DNA from: Owenia fusiformis
Lineage: Eukaryota; Annelida; Polychaeta; Sabellida; Oweniidae
Length of the DNA stretch: 64,000 nt
Reading direction: 5' to 3'
NCBI GenBank assembly: GCA_903813345.2
Contig: CAIIXF020000002.1
Span: 30,932,926 to 30,996,925 of the forward strand
The notes under the pieces are model-generated. The model was not told the DNA's origin, did no database searches, and was given only the letters and a program-made list of their open reading frames with translations. Every line of letters starts with the position of its first letter. Position 1 is the stretch's first letter. A program made the translations under genes and the position numbers. Of this stretch, positions 46,274 to 58,975 are shown piece after piece.

Positions 46274-46728
46274 TTGTTAAAAGTATACGATGTAGCCCAA
46301 AATAATATCAAAATATCAAGTGATATGCAGAAACGTCATTACGACCATAAGGCATTTTCTCCCCAATTCCAAAAATGTGACCTTGTCTGGATCTTTGACC
46401 CGGTTGTCCCCAGAAATGTAAGCCCAAAACTTCATAGAAAGTGGAAATTAAAATTAAAGACAAAATTTCTGATCTGGTGGTGGCAATTGGCAGTGAAAAC
46501 ACAAAAACAAAAGTCGTACATGTTAACAGACTTAAAAAATTCTACAGGGAGAAACTGCCTGTCAAGTTAAACAATACTGATAGTGAAAGTGGAAAAGTAT
46601 CTGAAGAAAATGGTTTATTGTCAGAAGCTGATATGATAGGTCCATCAATTGAACCAGATGGTATTGATACTTCTGGAAAGGGCAGAGTTAGAAGAAAACC
46701 TAGTTGGATGAATGATTATATTGCCTAA
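46274..46728 (+). pseudogene. Gypsy Pol tail (integrase C-terminus), truncated
   Basis: The first frame reads MQKRHYDHKAFSPQFQKCDL and VWIFDPV...SPKLHRKW, the GDLVWLxxPxxxxxxSPKLxxxWxGPY block that follows the integrase core. A one-base-scale shift near 46,440-46,460 leads to the second frame with VVHVNRLKKFY and the terminal GRVRRKPSWMNDYIA. The integrase core, RNase H and RT are missing to the left and no LTR is seen to the right. The family differs from the gypsy element at the left edge. Confidence 0.8.
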
Positions 46729-47285
46729 TTAGATTAATTTGGTTATGTTTTTCATAAATAGTCTGAGTTCATTCTGTATCAAGTACAGTACAGTGTAGCT
46801 TTAATATCTTGACAAAAGATTTAGAAATACAGAATCATGCTTAAATGGCATTGTATATACAAATATATATAGTTATATAGGTTACAATTAGTCCTTAGAT
46901 TATTGTTTTTTAGTTTCTAATCACCATGCTAGAGTGATAATAATTAGTAATAAATACAGCAGCTCCACGTTCAGGTCAGAGTGGTCATTTGATAAGTCAA
47001 TAATGCTGGCTAAAATCCAGGCCATGTTTATTGACATAGAGTCACAACTAAAACGATTAATATTCATTAGGGTGACATCTATATTTAGACAATTCAGTCT
47101 CTATTAGTCCAGCTTCAGGACAGGAGGTGTTATAGAAATGGCTTCAGAAGAATAAGTTTTTGAGAAGATAACAAAAATTAGAACATTAACAGAAAAATAT
47201 AATCACTACACAACAGGAGGAATGAGCAAAAGTTGCATTCATGAACCAATATCACAATATATATATACAAGAACACAAATGTGTA
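46729..47285. other. Downstream of the gypsy remnant, no gene
   Basis: This may include the remnant's 3' untranslated sequence. No LTR terminus or polypurine tract could be defended. Confidence 0.4.
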
Positions 47286-47287
47286 CA

Positions 47288-48773
47288 AAATGTCCCCACC
47301 AAGTGGTGATCCCATGAAATGGTTATCCTGAAAATGAGTAGACAAGACTTTACCAACACAATTTGAGGACGGAAAATCCAAAGTGGCCACCTTAAAATTT
47401 ACCCAGAATGCCAAAAATTTAGTCAGTTCTAGATTTTCATAGTAAGAACCACCCCTGAAAATTTGAAATTGATCCGTCACACAGTTAACCAGAAAACATG
47501 TAAACAAGACTTTACAGACAAGATTTCAGGATGGAAAATCCAAAATGGCTGCCTTGACATTTACCAAGAATGTCAAAAAACTAATCTGTTTGTAGATTTT
47601 CATACTAAGAATCATCCCTGAAAATATGAAATTGATCTACCAAACGGTTTACCTGAAAACGGGTAGACAAGACTTTACAGACAAGATTTTAGGACAGAAA
47701 ATCCAAAATTGCTGCCTTAACATTTACGCAGAATGCAAAAAAAGTAATCAGATGTAGATTTTCATACAAAGAATCATCCCTGAAAATTTGAAATTGATCT
47801 ATCAAACCATTCACCTAAAAACGCGTAGACAAGACTTTACAGGCAAGATTTTAAGACGGAAAATCCAAAATGGCTGCCTTGACATTTACCCAGAATGCAA
47901 AAAAACTAATCAGTTCTAGATTTTCATACTAAGAATCATTCCTGAAAATTTGAAATTGATCTACCAAACAGTTCACCTGAAAACGAGTAGACAAGACTTT
48001 ACAGACAAGATTTTAGGATGGAAAATCCAAAATGGCTGCCTTGACATTTACCGAGAATGCCAAAAAACTAATGAGATCTAGATTTTTATACTAAGAATCA
48101 TCCCTGAAAATTTGAAATTGATCCACCAAACGGTTCACCTGAAAACGCGCAGACAAGACTTCACAGACAAGATTTTAGGACCGAAAAATCCAAAATGGCC
48201 GACAATAAAAAAGTCCTTATGAGTTTTTGCTGATTTCTTTTTACAAAATTATCACATATAGCTACTGTTAACAATAAAGTAGGCTTTTACAGCAAAGTAC
48301 ATCTGAAATTATTTATAAAGCTACTAAATAGTTAAAGTATGAAAACTCAAAAACACCATTCAATATGATACAAAGTATTATCGCGCGCTAACTTTTCTTA
48401 AGACATTCAAAATGGCTGACATGACTGAGCTAGCAGGTCCAAAACCTAATCAGATCTAGAATGAAGTGAGCTGAACAAGATGTTAAAGTTTTAAAAGCAA
48501 CTGTGAAGCAGTTTTTCTTAAAGTTTGCAGACAAGGATTTTAGCATTTGACTTCAAAATGGCCGACAGGAAGTAGGTTTCGAGTTAAATTTTTTTCATCC
48601 ACATCTATAGGCACTCATAAGTTATTCCTGAAAATTAGAAGGTGATACCTGTAGCGGTTTTAGAGAAAACTGCCGGACGTACGGACGGACAGACAGACAA
48701 CCAGACAGACAGACAGACGGACGGACGCGCCTAGGACGACAATATGGCCCCACACTATGTGGTGGGGACATAA
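47288..48773. mobile_element. Repeat element with 162-bp tandem core and inverted ends
   Basis: Six copies of a 162-bp unit (marker GACAAGACTTTACAGACAAG at 47,341, 47,502, 47,666, 47,828, 47,990 and 48,152) carry AAAATCCAAAATGGCTGCC. A diverged tail to 48,640 is followed by GGACGGACAGACAGACA-type sequence. The left TGTCCCCACCAAGTGGTG and the right end (reversed TGTCCCCACCACATAGTG) are inverted, suggesting element ends. No coding capacity. Confidence 0.7.
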
Positions 48774-48940
48774 AAAGGTGCAGAACAAATTCTGATGTAT
48801 CGGTTATAAGTCTGTAACATACTTCTTAACATACTTTCAAGATTCAAGTTTCAAGATTACAAACTTGATTCCATAATTCATGGAAAACACATTTTATTAC
48901 AGAACTGTCCAATGTGCTGTAAACATGTACAGATGTATAC

Positions 48941-49447
48941 TTGCTGGTAGATCATTATGAGCTTGATCACTCTCCTTGCTTTAAATTCTTATATTGGTCC
49001 TGTAGATTCAAAATGCCAAAAACAGTGCCCCAGAAGTTTGTCTTACACATGAAGTCAAGCCACATAGTACCTCAATATCATAAACAAAGGATAAAGTCCC
49101 TTTGGGGCAAAAGGTATAGCAAGAACATCAAATGCAACTTCCCAGATGAGGAAATAATGAGACAAATGGCCGAAACATCTTCCATGTTTTACAGGCAAGC
49201 TGAAGAAAGTGAAGGCAGCAATACTGAAAACACATCCAAGTCTCCCCCCCATAAAATCCCAAAATTATTTGATATTGATTCAAGTGAATTTGTGAATAAG
49301 GAGAAAGAAAGTGAAAGCAGCACTACTAAAACCACCAAGTCTCCCCTCATTAGCCCTTGGCTTAATCAACCTGAATATTACAATAAGCCAATATTTCAGG
49401 CCCCCTCTCCTGATTGGAAATCTGAAAACATCCACGGTAAAGTCTAG
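48941..49447 (+). CDS. Candidate Gag-like / zinc-finger ORF of the DIRS-type element
   Basis: The 168-codon frame begins with a C2H2-like segment (CFKFLYWSCRF...QKFVLHMKSSH), then basic and Ser/Lys-rich sequence. It lies 250 bp upstream of the RNase H frame on the same strand, the usual place of Gag in DIRS elements. No strong family match is claimed; the first in-frame ATG may not be the true start. Confidence 0.4.
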   Translation: MLVDHYELDHSPCFKFLYWSCRFKMPKTVPQKFVLHMKSSHIVPQYHKQRIKSLWGKRYSKNIKCNFPDEEIMRQMAETSSMFYRQAEESEGSNTENTSKSPPHKIPKLFDIDSSEFVNKEKESESSTTKTTKSPLISPWLNQPEYYNKPIFQAPSPDWKSENIHGKV

Positions 49448-49703
49448 AATGCCATGTACAAAGACAGGCTAATGCCTTCTTCAATTAAACAAGTGGTACA
49501 TGTACCAAAAAGGCGTCCAAGGCAAAGTAACTACCCCGGATGATGATTCGAAATCTGTAACTAGGAGCCCACCTGCGCCAGAGATCAAGAATGAACCAGA
49601 AGCCAGTTCAGCAAGGGAGGAGCCAGAGAACCCCTGGAGACAATGGTGAAAGAGACAGATTCATTAATGATAAGTTAATAATGTCATCATTACTACACTT
49701 GCA

Positions 49704-51172
49704 ATGATACGGTTAAAATATTTCCTTACAAATTGGGATGGAATATCCTTATTCTATGACCGGAATCTTACTACCGCAAACGACATCAAGATATGGACTG
49801 ATAGTAGTTCTACTATTGGTTTTGGTGGATATTTCGAATCACACGGGCGGTGGTTTGCAGCAAAATGGGACGACTTCACATGGGATGATATAAACCCTCA
49901 AGATTTATCTATGGCTTTCATGGAACTATATCCCATTGTTGTTGCCATTATACTCTGGGGTTCACTACTGTCACAAAAACGAATTGTATTTTATTGTGAC
50001 AATTTAGCAACTGTTATAGCTATTAGGAAAGGGGGGTCAATATCATGAAATTAATGAGAATGTTAACGTATCAATTGTGTAAGAACAATTGTTTGATTAC
50101 CTCTCGTCACATTGAAGGGGTCAGGAACAGATGGGCTAATTTTTTATCACGTGATATGTTACAGCATTTTCTGGGAGAAGTGGGTATGGAGAACAATCTA
50201 CGACGAGAGACATGCCCTCAGCCCAAGGAAGTTTTGTGGACTTTTAACGCCAGTGACCAGTGGCTTGATTCGGTAGCACCATCAAAAAGAAAATTATGTA
50301 TCTGCATTCAAGAAATATTGTACTTTAATGGCTGGATGTGGTTTCGTTTGGACGACTAATCTACCTCCACTGGGCGAATCATCGCTACTTAATTTTATAA
50401 CTTACTGCAGTAAACAAAATGTTAGGACAACTACCATAGAAATGTATATTAGTGGTATCAAATATCACTACATGAGTTGTAATGGTGATTGCACGGTTTT
50501 TGCAGATACAATGTCTCTGACAAAAATCACTCAATTGCTGAAAGCAGTGAAACGTAACCAAAATAATGTAATTAATCAGAAACTACCCTTAACTTTTGAT
50601 AATCTTAGTAAAATATGTGTAGTTTTAGAATCTGATTTATTAGACCAACACACAGATGCACTTATGAAGTGTGCTTGCATTGTGGGATGGTTTGGATTTA
50701 TGAGGGCATCTGAGTTCACGGCACCTGGAATCTTTCAATTCGACCCTAGTAGTAATCTATCCAGGTGTGATGTGAAATTATTTCCTGATAAAGTGTCTAT
50801 TACTCTTAAAAATTTAAAACAGATCCCTTCAGGGAAGGTGTTACTTTTGACCTTTTCCGCACTGAATCTACCGATTGCCCTCATGAATGTGTTCTATCTT
50901 ATTTAGAAATGTTACAGGAAAGAGGACTTCATAGTTCCAATATGAACTGTGCCTTTTTTGTGGAACGCACTGGTCTGCCTTTAACAAGATGGTCGTTTGT
51001 TGAAAACTTACTGGCAATTCTATGGCACTTAAAAATACCAAATGTTGACAAATATAGTGGTCATTCATTAAGACAAGGTGCTAGTTGCACAGCCAGTGTG
51101 TGCCATGTCAATGAGCATGTTATCAAACGACTAGGGAGATGGCGTTCAAACTGTTTTGAAAGATACATCTAG
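49704..51172 (+). pseudogene. DIRS-type RNase H plus tyrosine recombinase, frameshifted, RT mostly missing
   Basis: It begins with a residue of the RT end (LKYFLTNWDGISLFY), then RNase H (WTDSSSTIGFGGYFE, FMELYPIVVA, FYCDNLATV, RHIEGVRNRWANFLSRD) to about 50,150. The recombinase N-domain follows (SVAPSKRKL, TTTIEMYISGIKYHY), then the catalytic part with Arg in GFMRASEF, HSLRQGAS, and the GRWRSNCFERYI box with the nucleophile Tyr. Three frame changes are present: near a G6 run at about 50,033, near 50,350, and near 50,815. The RT fingers and palm are not found between 49,447 and 49,704. DIRS elements integrate through the recombinase instead of an integrase. This copy cannot be autonomous as it stands. 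Confidence 0.85.
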
Positions 51173-51676
51173 GTTGATCAAAATACTATCCAAGTTGCCC
51201 AGAAAGCAATGTCAAATACTTATTGTTTTTTAAGCACATAATATTATATTATTTATTTTTTTATATTTTTTACTTTAGTTTCTTCATAAACATTAAACTT
51301 GCGATGTTTGGTAAAGTAGGCTGCATGGTATACTGACTCGTATCTCATGCATTACAATGACATACTCGTTTTTTTTTGACGAAATGCTGAGGCAGGTCGC
51401 TCCGCTCAGCATAGTGTCAAGATTGCTTTATAGATGCCAGTTTTACCATACTGTTATTGGAAGCCTATTCATACACGAATAGGCTCATAGCATATGAGAA
51501 TCGCTAAGTTGCCAAATATTATTTCATGTATTTTATGTACAGGATATAAGTAATTATATACAAAAATATATTCTTATTATATTATATTGTAATAAAACGT
51601 GTATTGTCATTTTCATAAAATAATGGCAATATTGATACGTTTTAGTTAGTCAGTTTGTTTATTTGTTATTATTTAG
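51173..51676. other. Downstream flank of the DIRS element
   Basis: AT-rich. A GCTGAGGCAGGTCGCTCCGC segment ending CTCAGCA near 51,390 forms a small hairpin and could belong to the element end; inverted or split direct terminal repeats could not be paired. Confidence 0.35.
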
Positions 51677-52107
51677 CTACAAACCCTGCTGTAAAGGTGG
51701 ATAATGTGATGGCGAGGAGGTTAGCCGATGATGAGGAAGTTGTGTGGGATGGTGGTGACATTGCTTCGTTCATCTTAGGTGTGTTATCGTTTCTTGGTAC
51801 AGGAGAGCCCATGTGTAAGTATAATATCCATCAAATCGAGTAGGCTATCTGTATGAGTACGACATTTATTTTTTAATCAAAGTTAATTGTATGTTGAACA
51901 TAACTTACACTTTCCACTATACAATGGTATCTAGTAATTTTCATAAAACAATCAAAGATTTTAGATATGACAATGATATGTTAACTATCAATAATCTTTT
52001 ATCAATGATTGTTGTTTTTTATGTTTTCAGTCCTCGTCTTCAAGCTTAAGTTAAGGATTCATGGTTGGTGTGCAGTTAGCCTCCAGGGATCAGGAGCCAG
52101 CCTCTAG
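51677..52107 (+). CDS. Possible two-exon small gene or gene end
   Basis: Exons 51677-51814 and 52031-52107: acceptor ATTATTTAG, donor T|GTAAGT, acceptor TTATGTTTTCAG, with matching phase 1. An ATG lies at 51709 (MARRLADDEEVVWDGGDIAS); a hydrophobic FILGVLSFLGTG segment follows, and exon 2 gives FLVFKLKLRIHGWCAVSLQG to a TAG. Not recognised. The matching splice phases are the main support; it could equally be 3' exons of a longer gene. Confidence 0.35.
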
Positions 52108-53893
52108 GGTTGATAGTCACTTAAGTGATACAATAGGGACAATGGAAGATGGACTCCAAAATGAACAGAGTCAGATATATCGTCTTTAAAGTCCCCGATA
52201 AATTGGGCTACGTATACCGTGTTTACATTAGGGGATTAGAAGAGTATTTTTTATTTAGGTATGCAAGCTATATCAATATTAGGCCTTCATGCATGTACAA
52301 TCAGCATGCCCTTCAATATTATATAAACCAGGCTATTCGAGTACTACATAATGTACACTATTTATGTGTATACTACATCGGAATACAATTCCCTGAGAAA
52401 CAAAACACAAATACTTTTTTATATGTTCAAAATTAGCGATTGATGCATACACTTAATAGCTTACTAAATAATATCTACAAAGTATATCTAATAGTAATTT
52501 TCAATTTCAATGGTGAAACTTGCCTGGTTACAATAATACGGGAAATCAACACGGGGCGAAGATTGTTCACCTCTCTGGCTTACCTCTGAAGCCTGTACCT
52601 TGTAATCTCTTTATATAGGTTAGCGAGAGCGCTGTGCCTGCGCAGTTATAAACTTTGGCGCACACTTTAAGGTTTAGTACCGAGGGAGGCGTTACTATCA
52701 AGCGAGGCCCAGTGACATTTGTATATGCTGTAAATATGTATTCTTTTAGCTCTTTTCAAAAGCTTAAATAAAGAATCATGTGAACTCTTAGATCTATATT
52801 TTGTTTACCTAATTATATATTAAGACATGCGTATCATATAATAATCAGGTAAATAGGTGTGAAAATCCAGTCACAAAGCATCCACTGATGAGAAATTAGA
52901 ATTTGATTTTTGGCAACATTGATTATAGGTTAGTAACTTTTGAAATTATTCAGATACAAACTATGATCTTAATACTAGTATTTGAATTTTAAGAGTTATG
53001 GAACATGGAAGTGGTACCCTTTATTAGCTATAATACAATATTTGCAGTTTACCATGTGATTTTGAATTATTTTTCAGTGTTCTTATTGAAGAAGGCATTA
53101 TGCAACTATCCCTGGCGACACAGGAATCTTATTTCGGATGTATCACTAGAAAGTGTGGGAAGGCAGGGACATGAGGATGATGAGAGATGTGATATACACT
53201 CGTGATCCCCCTGTACTTGTATCATACAAGTGTCACTTTTTTGACAGGGATTGTCATTCCAGAATTGGGACTTTTTAGCCATCTCAATACACATGAAGTT
53301 GTTACCAGTGTGTTGTAGATAAACACTTCAGACACATGGATTATACATATACTACTTTTGACATGAGATAAACCTGGATGCACTTACATCTTTCATACCT
53401 GTATGTTTTTATAATATAGAATATTCAAGGTAAATAAAACAAAGATCTGAGACAACAGTTCAGGCACAGATTATTTACTTAATCTATTTACTAACATCAC
53501 AATATTTATCTCTATTATTTACCTACGTCGGCAACAGGTCTATCGAAACATTTGAAAGGAGGAATGGATTCAGCAGATCTTGATACAGGGTGAAACAAGA
53601 TATATGACATCCACCTTACATTATATTTCTCTTTCTATTAACATATAGACTTGTCCTATATAACATACATTTTTACTGTCTATTACATATAGACTTGTCC
53701 TATATGACATCCATTCTGCGTTACCAGTTTATAACGTAACATAAATCAATGCCGAGTCAAAACAACCTGCTGAGAAAATCACTGTTTTGACATTTTTTGT
53801 GTCACCCTGTACCTCAGCAAAAAATTTTCCCTCAGCATTTCCTTCTTTGTTTTTTTAGATAGTGATAGCGCCCTAATCATAACTACTCACGAG
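52108..53893. other. Interval before the YqaJ exon, no recognised gene
   Basis: 52,149-52,436 is open for 95 codons but has no known motif. 53,640-53,720 holds a short duplication of CATATAGACTTGTCCTATAT. A GC-richer patch at 52,560-52,720 (GCGCTGTGCCTGCGCAG) could be promoter-like, but I cannot support it further. Confidence 0.3.
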
Positions 53894-54052
53894 ATGCCAA
53901 TCAAACAGCACATGGTACAGTCATCGAGCGGGAAGGGTGACAGCATCAATATTTAAACAGGCTGCCCGTACCAACCCAGACTGCCCTGCAATGTCATTGA
54001 TCAAGCAGGTGTGCTACCCTGAGAAGATGAAGTTTATTTCTAAGGCCACGAG
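53894..54052 (+). CDS. YqaJ-like nuclease gene, upstream exon
   Basis: The frame reads [20 protein letters not shown], then [20 protein letters not shown] and KATR, and ends in codon phase 2 at a GTGAGA donor (54,053). HRAGRVTAS and the spaced SLIKxxCYP...KATRWGCEHE block are hallmarks of the YqaJ (lambda exonuclease-like, PD-(D/E)XK) family. The Arg codon is split and completed exactly by the exon at 63,364. The 5' limit is uncertain: the frame has a TAA at 53,880-53,882, and the nearest AG is at 53,892-53,893. YqaJ-type nucleases in animals are often unnamed and transposon-associated. Further 5' exons are expected but not found. Confidence 0.75.
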
Positions 54053-54904
54053 GTGAGACCATTTGAAATCTTACTTGAATGTAAATAAAATTAACGTGTT
54101 TCTAAGGATTGATGAATTGTATCCCATATATTCCATAAGTTCTTGTTTAACCCTTTGAGTGCCGTGGGGTTTTGGAATTGTTATGACGTCAAAATGCCAC
54201 GGAAATGACTATAATATTGATGAACAAATCGATTTTTATGGTTTTTCCACTCCATGATATTTCTTCCACTGGTATCTATCTTGATGATATTGCAAGTGTT
54301 AAAATGCTTTATTTTCACTTTTAGTTACTATGGTAACATGTTGAACGTCACTTAATTAATACATATTTCAGTTCTTAGAGGGGTTTTATAGCTAAAATTA
54401 ACATTGGAAATATCGCACAGTTGAAAGAAAAAAACTTTGAAAACTAAACTTTTAGTAATGCGCCCGTTCTTGCGCAACACATTTGGCGTAGCTTATTAAA
54501 TATTTTAAAACAATAATTCAAATTAAAATATGATACAAATATTTATCCTCTTTCTTTTATAATTCCTTCTTTCAAATTAAAGAAATTCAGCATATACGAA
54601 CAATATACATGCTATGTACAAAAATAATGAATAAATATACAATATCAGGATAATTCAAATTCATACAAATTCAGGCTAACTTTAATTGGCAGAACATATT
54701 GTGTGATGTGTATAATGAACCATGGTTTAATTGTGAAAGACTACTTGTACTTGTTAGTATAGATCGTAAACGTGAAGCTAGTAACATGCGAAACAAGTGA
54801 CCAACAAAATAGTATGTACAATGTATAAGCCACATCTTATCCATTACGTTATATTATAATGAATGAATCATGTCAATATGCTAGTCTGTTAGTATTTTCA
54901 GCAC

Positions 54905-55095
54905 ACGTGGTGTCTACAACAGTCCAAGTGAAGACCCTTGGCACACTTGGCGCATGCATTACGGAATTTAGTCCTCCTGCCTGCATCTCTATCACTACAA
55001 ATACAAACGCAGCAGTCCTTTTCCCGCCTTCCAGGAACTTTCCGAACCCTCAAGATCGGCTGGTCATTAGGGAGGCGATGAAGGCCATGTGAAAG
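54905..55095 (-). pseudogene. piggyBac transposase C-terminal zinc-finger remnant
   Basis: The minus strand reads HRLPNDQPILRVRKVPGRRE then KDCCVCICSDRDAGRRTK and CAKCAKGLHLDCCRHHVC before a stop. The spacing CxxC...CxxC...LHLxCC..H fits the cysteine-rich C-terminal domain of piggyBac transposases, which binds the element ends. The catalytic domain is not found upstream on that strand; tandem sequence begins instead (a 131-bp-scale duplication at 55,070-55,270). Confidence 0.75.
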
Positions 55096-55319
55096 TCTAA
55101 CCTTGAAAGCAGAGCTGCATTGTTCTCATTATAAATTATATTAGCATTGAGCAACCATCTCTGTATGATGTTAAAATGCACTTTTTTCATGCTGGATATC
55201 TAGGGAGGCGATGACGGCCTGGTGAAAGTCTAACCTTACAAGCGGGGATGGTTTTTTCCTTATAAATTAAAAAATAATCAATACTGCTCTAATCCATTTT
55301 TATTTTCTATTGAAAGTAT

Positions 55320-55760
55320 ACTGTTTGAAATCTTAAACGTACTCAGACAACCAATTTTATATTTTTATATTCCAAATTAGCCTATAGCATTAAATGATTT
55401 AAATGACTGATATCTCAAACGTCCTCAGTCAACCAATTATACTTTTGATATATGATTTAAATGACTGATTTGTTAATTGCGAAAATAGACCGAACATGGT
55501 CTGATTCCATCCATCACCTGGTATAAATGAAAAAGTCATTTTTATATCGCCCAGGCTTCAACGTAGTGTAATGCGCTAAACGCCGATCTCAAACGTACGG
55601 AAAGCTATAGGGGACATGCGCATAATTCAAAATCGAATGGAGTTTTAACATGGGAGTGATATCACACACCGCGGCCCAGTCAGATAGATTTCATCGCGCA
55701 CTGAATGAATTACAGGGGCCGCGTTGTGCAAAGTTAATTAAAATAAAGTGCGCAGAAATT
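55320..55760. repeat. Left member of a repeat pair flanking the pentanucleotide array
   Basis: Two kinds of match to 58.56-58.97 kb occur. AACGTACTCAGACAACCAAT, GCATAAAATGATT and GACCGAACATxGTCTGATTC are direct. GGAGTTTTAACATGGGAGTG and ATCACACACCGCGGCCCAGT are inverted. GCGCACTGAATGAATTACAG plus AAAGTGCGCAGAAAT is direct. The mixed orientation implies rearrangement. Confidence 0.75.
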
Positions 55761-56209
55761 CCGGCATTCAGTGCGCGATGAAAAAATGATTATCTGTGAA
55801 TAAATAAGGAATAAAAATGCGTGGCACCACGAATTTGATTTTTTTCGAAAGACTGCGGAGTGAACCAGCGAAATGACAATTTTGGATAATATTGATGGCT
55901 CTAACGAGGAGAACTTTGAGAATTCCTGATTCTAGCGCGCAGCACATCCAGGACCATGATGCGCACTTTTATCAGATTCGATTCTAATATGGTTTCAAAG
56001 ATGTTTAATGTTCATTAAAAGAGGGCGTATGCATACAGATTGCACGTGGCGTTATGTTGAAGTGACCCTTGCAAAGGGTTCCATTGAAAATATATTATTT
56101 TGGGCCATTTCATATCTTTTAATTGATATTGTATAAAATATTTTCAATGTTTGAAAATTATAATCTTATAAATAACATTTGATGTAATAAAACTGTAACG
56201 AAATGGTAA
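55761..56209. other. No gene seen
   Basis: Short interval between the flanking repeat and the pentanucleotide array, without supported features. Confidence 0.4.
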
Positions 56210-56211
56210 AT

Positions 56212-57845
56212 ACGGAATATGATGCAATACAATGCAGTGCAATATGATGTTATACAATGCAGTGCAATATGATGCAATACAATGTGGTGCAATATGATGT
56301 AATACAATGCGGTGCAATATGATGCAATATAATGCAGAGCAATGTGATGCAATACAATGCAGTGCAATATGATGCAATACAATGTAGTGTAATATGATGC
56401 AATACAAAGCAGTGTTATATGATGCAAAAAATGCAGTGCAATATGATACAATACAATGTAGTGCAATATAATACAATAAAATGCAGTGCAGTACGATGCA
56501 ATACAATACAGTGCAATATAATGCAATACAATGCAGTGCAATGCAATACAATGCAAAACAATGCCGTGCAGTGCAATACAATGTAGTTCATTTCAATACA
56601 ATGCAGTGCAATACAATGTGGTACAGTGCAATACAATGCAGTGCAATACAATACATCGCAGTTCAATACAGTACAATACAATATAGTGCAATGCAGTGCA
56701 ATAAAATACAATACAGTACAATTCAATGCAATGCAATACAACACAGTGCAATACAACACAGTGCAATACAATACAATGCTGTGCAATACAATACATTACA
56801 CTGCAATAAAATACAATGCAGTGTAACAAAATGCAGTGTAATTCAAGACAATGCAATACAATACTGTGCAATACAATACAGTGCAATATAATACAATGCA
56901 GTACATTGCAATGCAGTGCAATACAATATGGTGCAGTGCAATATATTGCTGTGCAATACAAAGCAATGCAGTGTAATACAATACAGTGCAACACAATGTG
57001 GTACAGTGCAATACAATGCAGTGCAATACAATACATCACAGTTCAATACAGTGTAATACAATGTAGTGCAATGCAGTGCAATAAAATACAATACAGTTAC
57101 AATGTAGTTCATTTCAATACAATGCAGTGCAATACAATGTGGTACAGTGCAATACAATGTGGTACAGTGCAATACAATGCAGTGCAATACAATACATCGC
57201 AGTTCAATACAGTGCAGTGCAATACAATACAGTGCAATACAATACATCGCAGTTCAGTGCAGTGCAATACAATACAGTGCAATACAATACATCGCAGTTC
57301 AATACAGTGCAATACAATGTAGTGCAATGCAGTGCAATAAAATACAATACAGTGCAATTCAATACAGTGCAATACAAAACAATGCTGTGCAATAGAATAC
57401 AGTACACTGCAGTACAATACAATGCAGTGCAATAAAATACAATGCAGTGTAATTCAAGACAATGCAATACAATACTGTGCAATACAATACAGTGCAATAT
57501 AATACAATGCAGTGCACTGCAATGCAATGCAATACAATATGGTGCAGTGCAATATATTGCAGTGCAATTCAAAACAATGCAGTGCAACACAATGTGGTAC
57601 AGTGCAATACATTATAATGCAGTGCAATACAATACAATGCAGCGCAATACAATGTAGTACACTGCAGTACAATACAATGCAGTGCAATAAAGTACAATGC
57701 AGTGCAATATAATATAATACAGTGCAATACAGTACAATATAATGCAATAGAATACAATGCAGTGCAATACAATAAAATGCAGTACAATACAATACAATGG
57801 TGTGCTATACAATACAATACAATGCAATGAAATGCAATTCAATGC
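56212..57845. repeat. 1.6-kb degenerate pentanucleotide satellite
   Basis: Five-base units of the form RCART (GCAAT, ACAAT, GCAGT, GTAGT and similar) run for about 325 units. Higher-order copies of 100-400 bp are visible (for example CAATGTGGTACAGTGCAATA at 56,615, 56,995 and 57,137). Open frames on both strands here are products of the repeat: every five-codon cycle uses the same residues. Confidence 0.97.
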
Positions 57846-58044
57846 TATGAATGTACACCTTCTACAGTCAAATAAACACAGATAAAATTGTAATAGTATG
57901 TTAGTGTATGGAGTTTGAAGTGGGTGGGGGATACAATTACCAGTCTGCTGATTGATGACTTAATAACTTAGAAAAGATCTCCTAGCTTTTAACAGGTGGC
58001 ACTTATGTCTACCTTATGTTCTTGAACAATCTCGTATAAGAATA

Positions 58045-58240
58045 CAGACCCGTATCCTGGATTAACCTGGGGGAGTGGTTTTACCAAGGGGGAGATTTTG
58101 CCAAGAGGGGGGAGCTTTTTGACAGTTATGGCAAAAAAATCATGCGAAAAGTGCTAAGAATGGTGAAAAACTGCATGATTTTGAACGAATATTTGGCAAG
58201 GGGGAGGGGGGTGAGGCCCCCTGGCTACGGCCATGGAATA
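58045..58240. mobile_element. Third copy of the CCGTAGCC MITE family
   Basis: The left GACCCGTATCCTGG and right CCTGGCTACGGCCATG ends are inverted, and GAATACA flanks both sides (7 bp). Interior GTGAAAAACTGCATGATTTT matches the family. It is internally deleted relative to the palindromic copy. Confidence 0.7.
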
Positions 58241-58559
58241 CATATAGGAACTTTCCTTCTCACAGAAGAAATGGTATACAGGTATTACATCAATCATTCT
58301 GGTATTTTGTATACGAAGGTCTGTAGTTACTTTATTGAAAGATGGCAGTGTACACTGTGTACTACCATTTTGAGGTCAGTTTGACTTTATAATTCTGCGC
58401 ACTATAATCTGTAATTCTCATAGATATCCTCTCTCGAGGCATCACTGTGATCCAAAATTACAATTTCGCAGGTCAAGTCTGCAGTCTTTCGAAAAAAATT
58501 GAATTCGTTGTGCTACCCTTTCTTGTTGGGCATTTATTAACAGAAAACTATATTTACAT

Positions 58560-58975
58560 CGCGCCAGCATATACAAGCTTCAGCGCGATATTTTGAGTGT
58601 GTTAATAAATAAAGTGCGCAGAAATCGATCTTACTGGGCCGCGTTGTGCGATATCACTCATAAACAATTTTTAATTGCGCACTGAATGAATTACAGGGGG
58701 CGCATTGTGCAAAGTGAATTAAATAAATAAAGTGCGCAGAAATATATCTGACTGGGCCGCGGTGTGTGATATCACTCCCATGTTAAAACTCCATTGAATT
58801 TTAAATTCTGCGGTATATCCCCTTTCGCTTTCCGTACAAACGTACTCAGACAACCAATTTTACTTTGGATAAACAATATTTAAAGCCCATAGCATAAAAT
58901 GATTGAAATGACTGATTGTTTAAATTATGACAATAGGCCGAACATAGTCTGATTCCATCGTTTATCAACAAGATG
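58560..58975. repeat. Right member of the repeat pair flanking the pentanucleotide array
   Basis: It contains the inverted and direct counterparts of 55,320-55,760. GCGCACTGAATGAATTACAG at 58,677 and AAAGTGCGCAGAAAT twice (58,610 and 58,728) show further local duplication. Confidence 0.75.

Noticed and set aside
56144-57842. Many frames of 60-168 codons on both strands, Cys/Tyr/Leu-rich
   Set aside because: Translations of the degenerate pentanucleotide array; none has a non-repeat domain.
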